Positions 39,918-48,809 of a stretch of DNA of 64,000 bases are shown one piece after another. Source of the stretch: Deltaproteobacteria bacterium (GTDB lineage: Bacteria > Myxococcota_A > Polyangia > Polyangiales > Ga0077539); the NCBI GenBank assembly GCA_947477565.1, contig CANJUR010000009.1:1-64000 (forward strand). Direction: 5' to 3'. How positions within the stretch are numbered: position 1 is the first letter of the stretch; every line of letters starts with the position of its first letter. The notes under the pieces were generated by a model that was not told where the DNA came from, ran no database searches, and was given only the letters and a program-made list of their open reading frames with translations. The position numbers were made by a program, and so were the translations under genes.

Positions 39918-40853
39918 TCAGTCGCGCGGGACGGTGGCGTCGCGGCAGACGGTCACCGTCGTCGAGCGCGAGCAGCTGAAGTCCGCACAGTCGCGGAAGC
40001 CGTTGCAGTCGTTATCGACGCCGTCGCCGCACGCGGCGGTGTTGTCTTCGGTGCCACGGCACATGCAGCCGACCGGCGCCCTGCGGCCCGGCGGACACGA
40101 CCCGATGCACGAACAGTTGTCGTCCATGCAATCGAGGAAGCCGTCGCAGTCGTTGTCGATGCCGTCGGTGCAGGCCGCGACGGTGTTCTCCAGCGCGCCG
40201 CCGGAGTCGCAGGCCGGGCGATCGGTGGCAGCCGTGCCGCCGTCGCGCGGACAGGTGGTGCGCGGGCAGTCGAAGTCGGCGCAGTCGAGGAAGCCGTCGC
40301 AGTCGTTGTCGATGCCGTCGGTGCAGGCGGCTGCGGTGTTCTCCAGCGCGCCGCCGGAGTCGCAGGCCGGGCGATCGGTGCTCGTGCCGCCGTCGCGCGG
40401 ACAGGTGGTGCGCGGGCAGTCGAAGTCGCTGCAGTCGCGGAAGCCGTCGCAGTCGTTGTCGAGACCGTCGGTGCAGGCGGCCGCAGTGTTCTCCGGGCCC
40501 ATCATCGTGCACGGGCCGATATCGCGCGGGGTGCTGCCGTCCCGAAACGTGGTGCCCGCATCGGGGCAGAAGGTCACCGCTGGGTTGTTGCGCGAACAGC
40601 TGAAATCACGGCAGTCGGTGAAGCCGTTGCAGTCGTTGTCGATGTTGTCGCCGCACGTCGTCGCGGTGTTCTCGACGCCGGACGGCACGCAGGCATCGAG
40701 GCTAGTGGACGCGTCCATCGCGACGACGGGCGCGTCCGTCGGCGTACCGCTGTCCTCGGCGCCGACGTCCGTATCCACGTTCGGGGTGAGGCTTTCGGAC
40801 CGACAGGCGGCCAGTACGAGACCAAGACCGAGCATCCAACGCAGGCTTCGCAT
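39918..40853 (-). CDS. MopE-like repeat lipoprotein
   Basis: 311 residues; signal peptide MRSLRWMLGLGLVLAA-C. The mature chain contains five ~45-residue repeats with the core ENTxxACxDGIDNDCDGFxDC followed by FxCxRxTCP-type Cys pairs. The DNDCDGFxDC core is the putative metal-binding motif of the MopE family. Repeats 3 and 4 are almost identical at DNA level (CDSGGALENTxAACTDGID). Each repeat has paired cysteines, so it is probably an extracellular, disulphide-rich, Ca/Cu-binding rod. The downstream gene at 39644 is convergent. Confidence 0.86.
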   Translation of the reverse strand: MRSLRWMLGLGLVLAACRSESLTPNVDTDVGAEDSGTPTDAPVVAMDASTSLDACVPSGVENTATTCGDNIDNDCNGFTDCRDFSCSRNNPAVTFCPDAGTTFRDGSTPRDIGPCTMMGPENTAAACTDGLDNDCDGFRDCSDFDCPRTTCPRDGGTSTDRPACDSGGALENTAAACTDGIDNDCDGFLDCADFDCPRTTCPRDGGTAATDRPACDSGGALENTVAACTDGIDNDCDGFLDCMDDNCSCIGSCPPGRRAPVGCMCRGTEDNTAACGDGVDNDCNGFRDCADFSCSRSTTVTVCRDATVPRD

Positions 40854-40961
40854 TCGAGAATCTCCCGCGCCCGGTCAGGTCGAGCGCTTTCGCGGCCCTA
40901 CCACGACCGTCTCATCGGTGAAACCTTCCGACCGACAAGGCGCATCCCCGTCACCCGTCCG

Positions 40962-41699
40962 TCACTGCTCGTCGGGGTCGAACCAGGCATCGCCCGTAGC
41001 CACGCTGGCGTAGGCCCCATACGCGGTGACCGCGCCCGCCCGGCGCAGCGCCGACGCCGCGTTCAGCATGATCTTCGGGTTGCGCGGCTGGGACAGGCCC
41101 GCGATGTGCCACCACACCGCAGCGTCGGTCCAGCGATCGTCGTGCTCGGCGCTCTCGGCCTCGGCCACCGCAGGCGCTCCATCGTTGTCGAGACCGAGTT
41201 CGGCCACGCGATCGAGCAGCCCCGCCGGGCGACCGAGCGCCACGCTCAACTGCGCCTCGAGCACCGCCAGCAGGTACCTCACCTGCGACTCCGGCCCCGG
41301 CTGCGGCTTCGGGGGTTGCGAACGCACCCTGGGGCTCGCCCCGACCTTCGCCGCCGCCTCGGCCGACCGCTGCGGCGGTTCGCTCGGGCTCGGACGCGGG
41401 CGCGCTTCGTCGTACCGGAGCCGCTCACGCGGGTTGTGCAGCACCCTCTCGGCGGTCTGCACCGCCGCGGCGATACCCTCGACCTTCGGCTGGTAGTCCC
41501 CGAGCATCCGATCGGGATCGAGCAGCCCGTCGAGCCAGCGCCGGAGCCGCGACGCCTCCTCGGTGATCATCAGATCGTCCGCGTCCGACGCGAGCCCGAG
41601 CAACTCGTAGTGACCGCCACGGCGCACGCGAGAAAACACCGCGTCAATCTCGGTGCGCTCGCGCAAGGACAACGCCACGGCCTGACTCGATCGGCTCAC
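40962..41699 (-). CDS. J-like domain protein lacking HPD
   Basis: 245 residues from GTG 41699 (AGGA eight bases upstream). Residues ~10-100 resemble a J domain embedded in a helical region: FSRVRRGGHYELLGLASDAD at the start and VLHNPRERLRYDEARPRPSP at the end. The HPD tripeptide that stimulates HSP70 is missing, so it is a J-like scaffold. A Pro-rich linker (RSQPPKPQPGPESQ) and a helical C-terminus with GRPAGLLDRVAELGLDN follow. The start is divergent from the hydrolase at 41842, giving a shared ~140 bp promoter region. Confidence 0.7.
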   Translation of the reverse strand: MSRSSQAVALSLRERTEIDAVFSRVRRGGHYELLGLASDADDLMITEEASRLRRWLDGLLDPDRMLGDYQPKVEGIAAAVQTAERVLHNPRERLRYDEARPRPSPSEPPQRSAEAAAKVGASPRVRSQPPKPQPGPESQVRYLLAVLEAQLSVALGRPAGLLDRVAELGLDNDGAPAVAEAESAEHDDRWTDAAVWWHIAGLSQPRNPKIMLNAASALRRAGAVTAYGAYASVATGDAWFDPDEQ

Positions 41700-41841
41700 G
41701 TGATGGTTCCTATCATCTCCGCGTCGGATTGTTGAACCTTTGCCGCGCCCGAAGCGGGGGCCCATCGCAGTGCGCCCCCGGTGGCGTAGGCTCTGCCCCG
41801 GTCACGCGCGCCGGAAGCGCGTCGCCGGTGTGAGGTGAGCG

Positions 41842-42504
41842 ATGCAACGAGTCTTCGTCGATGTAGATACCCAGCACGATTTCTGCCGCCCGGACGGAGC
41901 CCTCTTCGTCCAGGACGCCCCGGCCGCGATGCCCGCCTGCGCCCGCCTCGTGTCGCGCGCGATCGCCGACGGCGTACTCCTCGTGGGATCCGTGGACTCC
42001 CACGCCCACGACGCCTGGGAGTTTGCCGGCAACGGGCGGGTCGGCCCTGCAGGGGAAGATCCGCGGTTTCCGCAGCACTGCGTGAAAGGCACCGCGGGCT
42101 GGCTCAAGCTGCCGGAAACCCTCCCTGCCCGCTTCTACTTCGTCCCCGTGGTGCCCGACCCGGACGCCGCAGCGCGCATCCCCGCGGGCACCCAGGCCGT
42201 GTACTTCGAGAAGGAGGTCTACTCCCTCTTCGCCAACCCCAACGCCGCGCCCGTACTCGACGCGATCACCCCCGCGGGACCCCTTGAGTTCGTGGTCTTC
42301 GGCGTCGCGACGGACTACTGCGTGCGCGCCGCAGCGCTCGGTCTCCAGGACTGGATCGCCGCCCGCCCCGCCCGCGCCGGCTCCCGCGTGGTGGTGGTGT
42401 CCGACGCCATCGCCGCGGTCACCGCCGACGGCGGCAACAAGGCGCTCCGTGATCTCGTCGCCGCGGGTGTCACGCTCGCCCCGAGCGCTGCCATCACGGG
42501 CTGA
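41842..42504 (+). CDS. Isochorismatase-superfamily hydrolase (nicotinamidase-like)
   Basis: 220 residues. The catalytic triad of the cysteine-hydrolase family is visible: Asp in VDVDTQHDF, Lys in YFEKEVYSLF and Cys in GVATDYCVRAA. The HDF plus DSHAHDAWEFA segment fits the metal-binding (D-x-H-x-H) site of nicotinamidases, and the HCVKGTAGW stretch is typical of PncA. The most likely reaction is nicotinamide to nicotinate in NAD salvage; other amides are possible. Cytoplasmic. Convergent with zapA (13 bp between stops). Confidence 0.87.
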   Translation: MQRVFVDVDTQHDFCRPDGALFVQDAPAAMPACARLVSRAIADGVLLVGSVDSHAHDAWEFAGNGRVGPAGEDPRFPQHCVKGTAGWLKLPETLPARFYFVPVVPDPDAAARIPAGTQAVYFEKEVYSLFANPNAAPVLDAITPAGPLEFVVFGVATDYCVRAAALGLQDWIAARPARAGSRVVVVSDAIAAVTADGGNKALRDLVAAGVTLAPSAAITG

Positions 42505-42517
42505 ACCCCACCTGAAT

Positions 42518-42889
42518 TCAGGTCGGCACGGGCTCCTCGAGGACGAGCGCGCGGTCGATCTCCGTAAGCACCTCCGCGATCGCCTCGCGCGCCGACTGCT
42601 CGACCTGGTGAGCATGGGCACGGACGCGCTCGAGTTCTTCCTTCGAGCGAGCCTGCGCTTCTTCAGCGCGGCGGCGTGTGGCGTGAAGTTCGTCTGCGAG
42701 GTCGAGCGCCAGCAGCGCAAGAATCGTCGGCATGCCCGCCCCCTTAGCCGCGCGCTGAATGGTCTCGACGCGCTCGTTGACCATCCCAGCGAGGCGTTCG
42801 ATGTGCTGCGGATCAGCGTGGGCGCTCAGCCGGAGTCGCTGCCCCGCGACCTCCACGGCGACGGTCTGCTTGGCCTGTGTGGTGGACAC
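42518..42889 (-). CDS. zapA: Cell-division protein ZapA
   Basis: 123 residues from GTG 42889. N-terminal ZapA head: VAVEVAGQRLRLSAHADPQH, IERLAGMVNERVETIQRAAK, TILALLALDLADELHATRRR. A long coiled coil (EEAQARSKEELERVRAHAHQ) follows. It stabilises FtsZ protofilament bundles at the midcell ring. It is divergent from the MopE-like gene (43006) across 116 bp. Confidence 0.9.
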   Translation of the reverse strand: MSTTQAKQTVAVEVAGQRLRLSAHADPQHIERLAGMVNERVETIQRAAKGAGMPTILALLALDLADELHATRRRAEEAQARSKEELERVRAHAHQVEQSAREAIAEVLTEIDRALVLEEPVPT

Positions 42890-43005
42890 AATCGAAACTC
42901 AGTACCACAGGTGTTCGACGCCCGCGCGAGCATCGCGGTAGGTCTGTGGCTCTGTTACGGTGCGCGTCCGTCCGCCCTGACGATCGAGCAGAAGGAGCAT
43001 CCGAG

Positions 43006-44478
43006 TTGAAACGCCCCACGGCTCACCGCTGGCTGGTTCTTGGTTCTCTCTCTCTGGTCGCGGCGTGCAGCGCCTCGGGCTCAGCCGACGTCGGCATCTC
43101 GGGACCATTCGGGGTTGATGCCGGCGTGCGCCGCGACGGCGTGGTGATCGATACCGGGCGTCGCGTGGACGTCGGCCGCGAGGTAGACACCGGCCGCCCC
43201 GCGAGTAACGACAGCGGAGCGGCAACCCCCGGCGACGACAGCGGTACCGCCAATCCCAGCAAGGACGGCGGCACCGTCAACCCCGGCTGCGGCGCCCGCG
43301 AGATGTGCGGCAACGGACTCGACGACGACTGCAACGGCATGGTCGACGAGAACTGCCCTTGCGTCCCCGGCATGACCCAGCGGTGCTTCCCCGGCGACCC
43401 CGCTCTCGCGGGCCGGGGGGTCTGCGTCTACGGGACGTCAACGTGCGAGGGCACCGGCGAGTTCGGCACCTGGAGCGAATGCGCCGGCGCCGGCGCGCCC
43501 CGCGCCGTGGAGTGCGGAATGGGAATGGACTTCCGCTGCAACGGCATGGTCGATGAGGGCTGCGAGTGTGCCGTCGGCGCAACCCGCGCCTGCTACACCG
43601 GCCCCGCAGGCACGGAGACCCGCGGATCATGTCGGGCGGGCGCGCAGACCTGCACCGCCATCATGGGCGGCTCGGGCTGGGGCCCGTGCACGGGCGAGAT
43701 TCTCCCCGGCGCGCGCGACCTCTGCGACGGCGTCGATCGCGACTGCAACGGCACCGCAAACGACGGCTGCACCTGCGCCATCGGCGCCAACCGACTCTGC
43801 TACACCGGCCCGGCGGGCACCCCGGGCGTCGGCATCTGCCGCACGGGCACGCAGCCCTGCGTGCGTGGCGCAGACGGCGTGAGCACCGTCTGGGGAGCCT
43901 GCATCAACGAGACGCGCCCCGCTGCGGCGGAGATCTGCGCCAACGGGCTCGACGACAACTGCAACGGCATGATCGACGAGGGCTGTCCCCCGCCGGCCAC
44001 CACCTGCCCGACGGGTCTGCCCCGCTGCGGCACCGTGTGCTGCCCCGCGGGCGAGGCGTGCGCGGCCAACATCTGCGTCGGCAACGGCCAACTGCGCTTC
44101 ACCCTCACCTGGGACGTGATGGGCGATCTCGATCTCCATGTCGTTCCGCCCTGCGGGACGGAGGTCTACTACGGTCGGCTTTCAGCCTGCGGCGGCACCC
44201 TCGACCGCGACTCGTGCCCCGCGCTGCGCGCTACAGACAGCTCCGATCGCTGCAATGGCCCCGAGAACATCTTCTGGCCCGGTACCCCCGCCTCCGGCAC
44301 GTACCTCGTATGCGCCAACCCGTACCAGATGAACAGCGGCAGCACCGCCCGATGGACCATCAACGTCTACCGCGGCGCCATGCTCATCCGGACGTTTACC
44401 GGCACCCGTAATGGCAGCGCGAACTATGTACCGTGCTCCCGCTCCGCCGCCTCGTTTGTCGGCGCCATCACGATCTAG
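43006..44478 (+). CDS. MopE-like lipoprotein with DUF2135-like C-terminus
   Basis: The TTG start at 43006 has AAGGAG at 8-base spacing, giving LKRPTAHRWLVLGSLSLVAA-C as signal peptide. 490 residues. After an Asp/Arg linker come MopE-type units: NGLDDDCNGMVDENCPC, DGVDRDCNGTANDGCTC, NGLDDNCNGMIDEGCPP, interleaved with Cys-rich RACYTGPAGT modules. The C-terminal ~120 residues are a beta-sandwich with the motif GDLDLHVVPPCGTEVYYG and RWTINVYRGAMLIRTFTGT, resembling the DUF2135/YfaP domain. Probably surface-exposed and metal-binding, role unknown. Confidence 0.85.
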   Translation: MKRPTAHRWLVLGSLSLVAACSASGSADVGISGPFGVDAGVRRDGVVIDTGRRVDVGREVDTGRPASNDSGAATPGDDSGTANPSKDGGTVNPGCGAREMCGNGLDDDCNGMVDENCPCVPGMTQRCFPGDPALAGRGVCVYGTSTCEGTGEFGTWSECAGAGAPRAVECGMGMDFRCNGMVDEGCECAVGATRACYTGPAGTETRGSCRAGAQTCTAIMGGSGWGPCTGEILPGARDLCDGVDRDCNGTANDGCTCAIGANRLCYTGPAGTPGVGICRTGTQPCVRGADGVSTVWGACINETRPAAAEICANGLDDNCNGMIDEGCPPPATTCPTGLPRCGTVCCPAGEACAANICVGNGQLRFTLTWDVMGDLDLHVVPPCGTEVYYGRLSACGGTLDRDSCPALRATDSSDRCNGPENIFWPGTPASGTYLVCANPYQMNSGSTARWTINVYRGAMLIRTFTGTRNGSANYVPCSRSAASFVGAITI

Positions 44479-44511
44479 CGACCGCACCTGACGCCCTCAA
44501 CGACTCGGCGC

Positions 44512-45540
44512 TCAGGCCGGGTCGTCGGGCTGCGTCGGCCGCGGACGGCTCTCCCGCAACACCACCCCCAACACCGCCAGCGGATCGAACCCGAGCACCG
44601 CCTGCAGGTCTACCGTCCCGGCGAGGTCGATCACCTTGCGCGTGGTCTTCGCCAGCCAGCCGTCGGCGTCAAACGCCCACCGCCGCGACTCGTCCGCCGC
44701 CGCCCGCAGCGCGCTCACGCCGGTCGCCATCGCCGCCCACGGAGGCATCGGCTCGACCATCACATCGCGCACCGCCAGCGCCTTTGCCCAACTCCCCGGC
44801 GTCTCCGTACGAAGCAACTCGATCACCGTCGCCTCCGGGGCGAAGAGACCCACCGCCACGGGGCCGAGCGAGCGCTCCACCGCCGCGCGAATCACCCGGT
44901 AATCCCGCCGGAAGTCACCGCCCAAAGGCCCCGACCACGCGCGCAGTGACTCCACGCCGTGCACCTGATCGACGACCCCGCCACGCCGACGCACCGCCAC
45001 GCCGCTCACCAGCGTGGGGCCTTCGAAGAGGGCGATCACCGCGGAGTGACCATCGGGCAACACGCGATCCCACGCGGCGCGCACCACCTCCACCGGCGGC
45101 AACGGCAGCGAGCGCAGCGGCGAGGGCAACACGTCGAGCGCGCAGTCGTCGAGTAGCTCGCGCAGCACGCCCAGCGCCAACAGCGTGGTGTCCACCGCGT
45201 CGTCGTCGGTGGTGCAACGACCGCCCACACGCTCCATGAACCGCTCCGCCGCGTCGCGTCGCAGGGCCACCGCGAAGCGCGTGTCGCACTGCGCCGCGAG
45301 GGCCGCGAGGGTGTCCCGGCCGTTCCATGGGCCATCCGTAGCGACCACGCCGCGGAGCGTGTGAAGCGCGCGCAGCACCGTCGTCCCGTCGTGCGCCACC
45401 AGCAGCATTCCCCCGGGCAGCGAGCCGTCCCGCGCGTGGTGCCGCGGCGGCAGCGGCGCCAACCCCGGCGCCACCAGCGACACCAGCCGCGCCCAGCTCC
45501 GCGCGTCCATCCCCGACCACCGCGTCGTGCCGTCAGCCAC
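44512..45540 (-). CDS. Unknown 342-residue protein coupled to GH35-like gene
   Basis: The GTG at 45540, with GAGGAG seven bases upstream, overlaps the end of the upstream gene by 8 bases. Soluble alpha/beta chain without signal peptide: PGGMLLVAHDGTTVLRALHT, AALAAQCDTRFAVALRRDAA, GHSAVIALFEGPTLVSGVAV, DFRRDYRVIRAAVERSLGPV, ending KTTRKVIDLAGTVDLQAVLG. No family recognised. Tight coupling implies it works with the GH35-like protein. Converges with the MopE-like gene. Confidence 0.7.
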   Translation of the reverse strand: MADGTTRWSGMDARSWARLVSLVAPGLAPLPPRHHARDGSLPGGMLLVAHDGTTVLRALHTLRGVVATDGPWNGRDTLAALAAQCDTRFAVALRRDAAERFMERVGGRCTTDDDAVDTTLLALGVLRELLDDCALDVLPSPLRSLPLPPVEVVRAAWDRVLPDGHSAVIALFEGPTLVSGVAVRRRGGVVDQVHGVESLRAWSGPLGGDFRRDYRVIRAAVERSLGPVAVGLFAPEATVIELLRTETPGSWAKALAVRDVMVEPMPPWAAMATGVSALRAAADESRRWAFDADGWLAKTTRKVIDLAGTVDLQAVLGFDPLAVLGVVLRESRPRPTQPDDPA

Positions 45541-46972
45541 CCGCTTGCTCCTCGTCCCGCACCACCACCACCGCCCCTGGCTCCAGTGCGCAAGCCACCG
45601 CGCCGCTCACCGTCACCGTCGCCATTCCGACGTTGGCCAACACCCACGCGCGGCCGTCCGCGGTATCCACCGCGCGCACCATCGCAGCCCCCGCCGGGTC
45701 GAGCGCCACCGCCACGGCATCGTCTGTTTTATCGTCACTGGTAAACGTCGGCGCCCACGCTTCGCCCGCCGCCACCGCCGTCGATTCCAGCGCGTCGGCC
45801 CCGACCGGCGTCGCGGAGAGTTCGTCGAGAGAGAAGCCCCAGCGCGAAAGCCACGAGAGGGGCAGCGCGCCAAACACTGCGCCCGCCCGTGCTCGAGCGA
45901 TGGCCTCCGGGGAGCGCGCAATGCGCCGGCCGCGCTCGACCCCGGCGGGGAGCCCCGCCGCCCATCCGAGCAGCGCCTGCCAGCGCGTCGCCGCCTGCCG
46001 GGGCTCGCCCTGCTCATCGAGAATCGCCCCCACCCAGTCTCCTCCAGAACACCCATGGAGCACGGTGATGTCCCGCGCGCCCGCGCCGAGCGCCACCCGC
46101 GCGCAATCGATGGCGTCCGTGGCGCGCGAGGGCACCTCCAGCGGCGCGTGGCCCGCCCTCAGGTCGAGGTGGTGACCGTGCACCAGCGTCGTGGCCAACC
46201 GCGCGTCGCGCCAGATCGCTCGCACCCCGGCCCGCGACGGTGGCGCCGCCCACGCGAGCCCCTCCGTCAACGCCAACACCGCCGCCGCCGCGGACGCCAG
46301 CGGATCACCCTGAATCGCCAGGCGCAGCGCCGCAGCGGGGGCCCCGGACTCCCGCGCAACGCTCGCCAGTCCGAGGAGAAACGAGCGCGTGACCTCGGCC
46401 TCCTCCGTCGCCGGGTCTACCGTCGCGAGGTCCACCCCTGCGGCGTCGGGGTCGTCCGGAGCGTCGCGCAGCAGCGTCGGCGCACCGTGGCCCAGCAGCA
46501 CCCGGGCGATCACGTCGGGCCCGGACGACCCGGCGACGGCGGCACCGACGGCAGAGCGAATCCAGGCCCGCGCAGCCGTGTTGTAGGTCTCGCTTCGCAG
46601 CGACGGGAGCGGCACCACCCGCAGATGGTCGCTCACCCAACGAGGGTTGCGGCGACGGGTGTGCGACCGCACCGCGGGGTCGCGCAGTACGCCCTCGGGT
46701 ATGCCGAGCCCCTCGACGTCAACGCCGGCCCACGGGCCCAGGCGAAGCACCGCGCGAGCGCCCGCGTCGCCGATGATGCGCAAGAGCGAAGCGAGGTCGT
46801 GGGCGAGGCGGGCGTCGTCAGGGCCACCGTCGCGCCCGGCGTACTCGCGCCAGATCAGAGGCAGGTCGATGGCGTTGAAGCCGAGCGCAACAAGGGTGCG
46901 GACAGCCTTGGGCCAGCGCGAAGGATCAACACGGGTGAAACGCAGCGAGGCGGCGCGAATCGGGGCTTCCAC
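45533..46972 (-). CDS. GH35-like (beta/alpha)8 protein, probably inactive
   Basis: 479 residues without signal peptide. The N-terminal third follows the glycoside-hydrolase 35 scheme: RFTRVDPSRWPKAVRTLVAL GFNAID (helix then 'LGxNaI'), HDLASLLRIIGDAGARAVLR, LGPWAGVDVEGLGIPEGVLR (GPYicaEwe.GGlP in true beta-galactosidases), then NPRWV. The substrate-binding 'E' is replaced (VDVEG), and no NE acid/base motif appears in the expected region (VIARVLLGHGAPTLLRD), so it is likely a pseudoenzyme or a divergent hydrolase. The C-terminus resembles a beta-sandwich (AMVRAVDTADGRAWVLANVG). Starts 65 bp upstream of the minus-strand neighbour end. Confidence 0.68.
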   Translation of the reverse strand: MEAPIRAASLRFTRVDPSRWPKAVRTLVALGFNAIDLPLIWREYAGRDGGPDDARLAHDLASLLRIIGDAGARAVLRLGPWAGVDVEGLGIPEGVLRDPAVRSHTRRRNPRWVSDHLRVVPLPSLRSETYNTAARAWIRSAVGAAVAGSSGPDVIARVLLGHGAPTLLRDAPDDPDAAGVDLATVDPATEEAEVTRSFLLGLASVARESGAPAAALRLAIQGDPLASAAAAVLALTEGLAWAAPPSRAGVRAIWRDARLATTLVHGHHLDLRAGHAPLEVPSRATDAIDCARVALGAGARDITVLHGCSGGDWVGAILDEQGEPRQAATRWQALLGWAAGLPAGVERGRRIARSPEAIARARAGAVFGALPLSWLSRWGFSLDELSATPVGADALESTAVAAGEAWAPTFTSDDKTDDAVAVALDPAGAAMVRAVDTADGRAWVLANVGMATVTVSGAVACALEPGAVVVVRDEEQAGG

Positions 46973-47036
46973 GGCGGCGGACCCTACGACCTCCAGGCAG
47001 TGATTGTGAAGGGCGCACCCGCGCCGCCATGGGCGA

Positions 47037-47660
47037 TCACACGCGACGCCAGCGGCCGCTGTCGTGATCGAAGTGCAAGAGCATCTCGCGCAGGCCGTCG
47101 GTGCGCACGAGGAAGTGGGTGACCCCCTCCTCGTGGAGTACGCCGAGCACCTCGAGCACCTCCCGGCGCACGCCGCGCTCGATCACCGCAACCGGACGGA
47201 GCGGTCCCGCGGTCGGCGCACGCGCCTCGACCTCGAAGTCCGCCGGGTCGCCCCCCAGGCCCGCCGCGGCGCGAAGGATCTGGGCGGTCTCCGCGAGGCG
47301 CTGTCCAGCGCGGGCGCGAGGGAGGGTCCCTTCGATGACCAGCACCACGTCGAGGCCGTCGCCGACGTGGCGGGTCAGCACAGAGCGGCGATGGCCGACC
47401 ACCCAGAGTGCCAACACCTCCCCGAGGCCCGTCTTGCGGGCGAAAACCCGGGCGAGGTGCAGCGGCAGAGACAGCACCGCACCCGCGATGCGCGCCTCGA
47501 ACGGATCGACCCGCGCCGCCAGATCGACAGCCTCGCCCTCGTCGTCGATAAACGTCGCGCTCTCCGCCTCCGGGATGGCGTCTACCAGGGCTTCCAGGGC
47601 CTCGGTGAAGCCCGTGACGTCGAGCCTCCGAGCGTGCATCGCAGGGCGCCGCGCGGTCAT
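47037..47660 (-). CDS. Roadblock/LC7-like protein
   Basis: 207 residues from ATG 47660, seven bases after the SurA-like stop. The early part fits a Roadblock/LC7-type small GTPase regulator: FTEALEALVDAIPEAESATF, IDDEGEAVDLAARVDPFEAR, then VLALWVVGHRRSVLTRHVGD and LDVVLVIEGTLPRARAGQRL. The second half is a separate alpha/beta segment (AVIERGVRREVLEVLGVLHE, THFLVRTDGLREMLLHFDHD). In myxobacteria such proteins partner MglA-type GTPases; no GTPase is adjacent here. Last gene of a coupled four-gene unit. Confidence 0.6.
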   Translation of the reverse strand: MTARRPAMHARRLDVTGFTEALEALVDAIPEAESATFIDDEGEAVDLAARVDPFEARIAGAVLSLPLHLARVFARKTGLGEVLALWVVGHRRSVLTRHVGDGLDVVLVIEGTLPRARAGQRLAETAQILRAAAGLGGDPADFEVEARAPTAGPLRPVAVIERGVRREVLEVLGVLHEEGVTHFLVRTDGLREMLLHFDHDSGRWRRV

Positions 47661-47667
47661 CGGTCGC

Positions 47668-48597
47668 TTACGGTGCGCGGCGCGCGAGGCGCTCGACCTG
47701 CTGCAGTGCCGCCTCGCGAATCTGCACCCGCCGCTGTTGTCGCAGGCCCAGCACAAGCGAACGAGCACCCTCCGCGCGGGCCCGCTGGATGAGGTCGGCG
47801 CGCACGAGGGTCCGAGCCTCGTCGTCGGTGCGCGTCAGCGGGGCGATCTCTTCCAACAGCAGCGCCACGTGGACACCAAACGACGTCACGAAGGGCTCGG
47901 ACAGGGGCTCCGCCGCGCTGAGCGCCCAACCCGCCTCGGCGAAGGCCGGGACATATACCGACGCACTCGTGGTGCGACCCTGGCGATCGAAGGGCTCGAG
48001 GTCCTCCACCCGCACGTCGGCGCCGCCGTGGAGGCGCTGCGTCGCGGCGCGAAACTGCTCCGCCGTCGGGTGCCCCACGGTCGCAGCCAGGAGGTCGTCG
48101 CGGAAGGTCTGCATCCGGGCGAGCGCGGCCTCGTTCTGGGTGACGCCCGCGTCGGCGGGGACGGTCCAGACGACGTGCACCACCCTGCGCAGTCCGCGGT
48201 GTGCAAGCTCGGCGTGCCGCGCCTCGAACGCAGCCGTGACGACCGCCGGCGGGAGCACTGCTTCGGAGAAGCGCGCCTCGACTTGACGCGCCAGCAGCAG
48301 TTGGATGCGCGCGCGCCACGCGTCGTCGGCGATCTCCACCGGACCCGCGAGGCCCGAGCGCCGGGCCTCGACGGCGAGCAGGGCGTCCGCCACGAGAAGA
48401 TCGAGCGCGGCGCGTGGCGTCACCCGTCGCTCGGCGGCGACCGCGGCGATGTCACCCTCGGTGAACGCGAGGTCCCCGACACGCGCGACCACCGCTCCGC
48501 TGCGGGGCGAGAGATCGACCGCCGCGGGCGGGCGCGGCCCCGGGTCACACCCCACGGCCATGAGCAGCGCGAAGACTGCGCCGAGCCGCGGGTTCAC
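47668..48597 (-). CDS. SurA-like peptidyl-prolyl isomerase lipoprotein
   Basis: 309 residues from GTG 48597 overlapping the stop of the preceding gene. Signal peptide VNPRLGAVFALLMAVG-C. SurA-like N-terminal helical chaperone region (AAVAAERRVTPRAALDLLVA, DALLAVEARRSGLAGPVEIA), a long helix, and a parvulin-like core represented only weakly (HVVWTVPADAGVTQNEAALA, FDRQGRTTSASVYVPAFAEA, PFVTSFGVHVALLLEEI), so PPIase activity is uncertain. Role: periplasmic folding of outer-membrane proteins. Third SurA/PpiC-like protein in this window. Confidence 0.75.
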   Translation of the reverse strand: MNPRLGAVFALLMAVGCDPGPRPPAAVDLSPRSGAVVARVGDLAFTEGDIAAVAAERRVTPRAALDLLVADALLAVEARRSGLAGPVEIADDAWRARIQLLLARQVEARFSEAVLPPAVVTAAFEARHAELAHRGLRRVVHVVWTVPADAGVTQNEAALARMQTFRDDLLAATVGHPTAEQFRAATQRLHGGADVRVEDLEPFDRQGRTTSASVYVPAFAEAGWALSAAEPLSEPFVTSFGVHVALLLEEIAPLTRTDDEARTLVRADLIQRARAEGARSLVLGLRQQRRVQIREAALQQVERLARRAP

Positions 48598-48809
48598 TCA
48601 GCGCTCTCCGGTCGCACCAGCTCCAGGCCTGCGTGCGAGATGAACCACCCGACGAAGCCCGCGAGCAGGGCGGAGACGTAGTCCCGTTGGTCGAGCGCCC
48701 GCAGCGCCTGCCAGTACGGCACCAGCGCGCACCCCAGCAGCGCCAGCCCCACCACCCGGACAGCCCAACGGAACGCGATCGTGATGGCAGACGGCTTCAG
48801 GACACTCAC
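48594..48809 (-). CDS. Small two-helix membrane protein
   Basis: 71 residues from GTG 48809. The GTGA at the upstream end overlaps the membrane protein stop and the downstream end overlaps the SurA-like start. Two hydrophobic helices: AFRWAVRVVGLALLGCALVP and YVSALLAGFVGWFISHAGLE. Small inner-membrane protein embedded in a fully coupled operon, so expression is assured; function unknown. Confidence 0.7.
   Translation of the reverse strand: MSVLKPSAITIAFRWAVRVVGLALLGCALVPYWQALRALDQRDYVSALLAGFVGWFISHAGLELVRPESAE

Noticed and set aside
45527..47122. Plus-strand open frame of 531 codons opposite the GH35-like gene
   Set aside because: Arg/Gly/Pro-rich translation without motifs; the minus strand matches a family scheme and has coupled neighbours.
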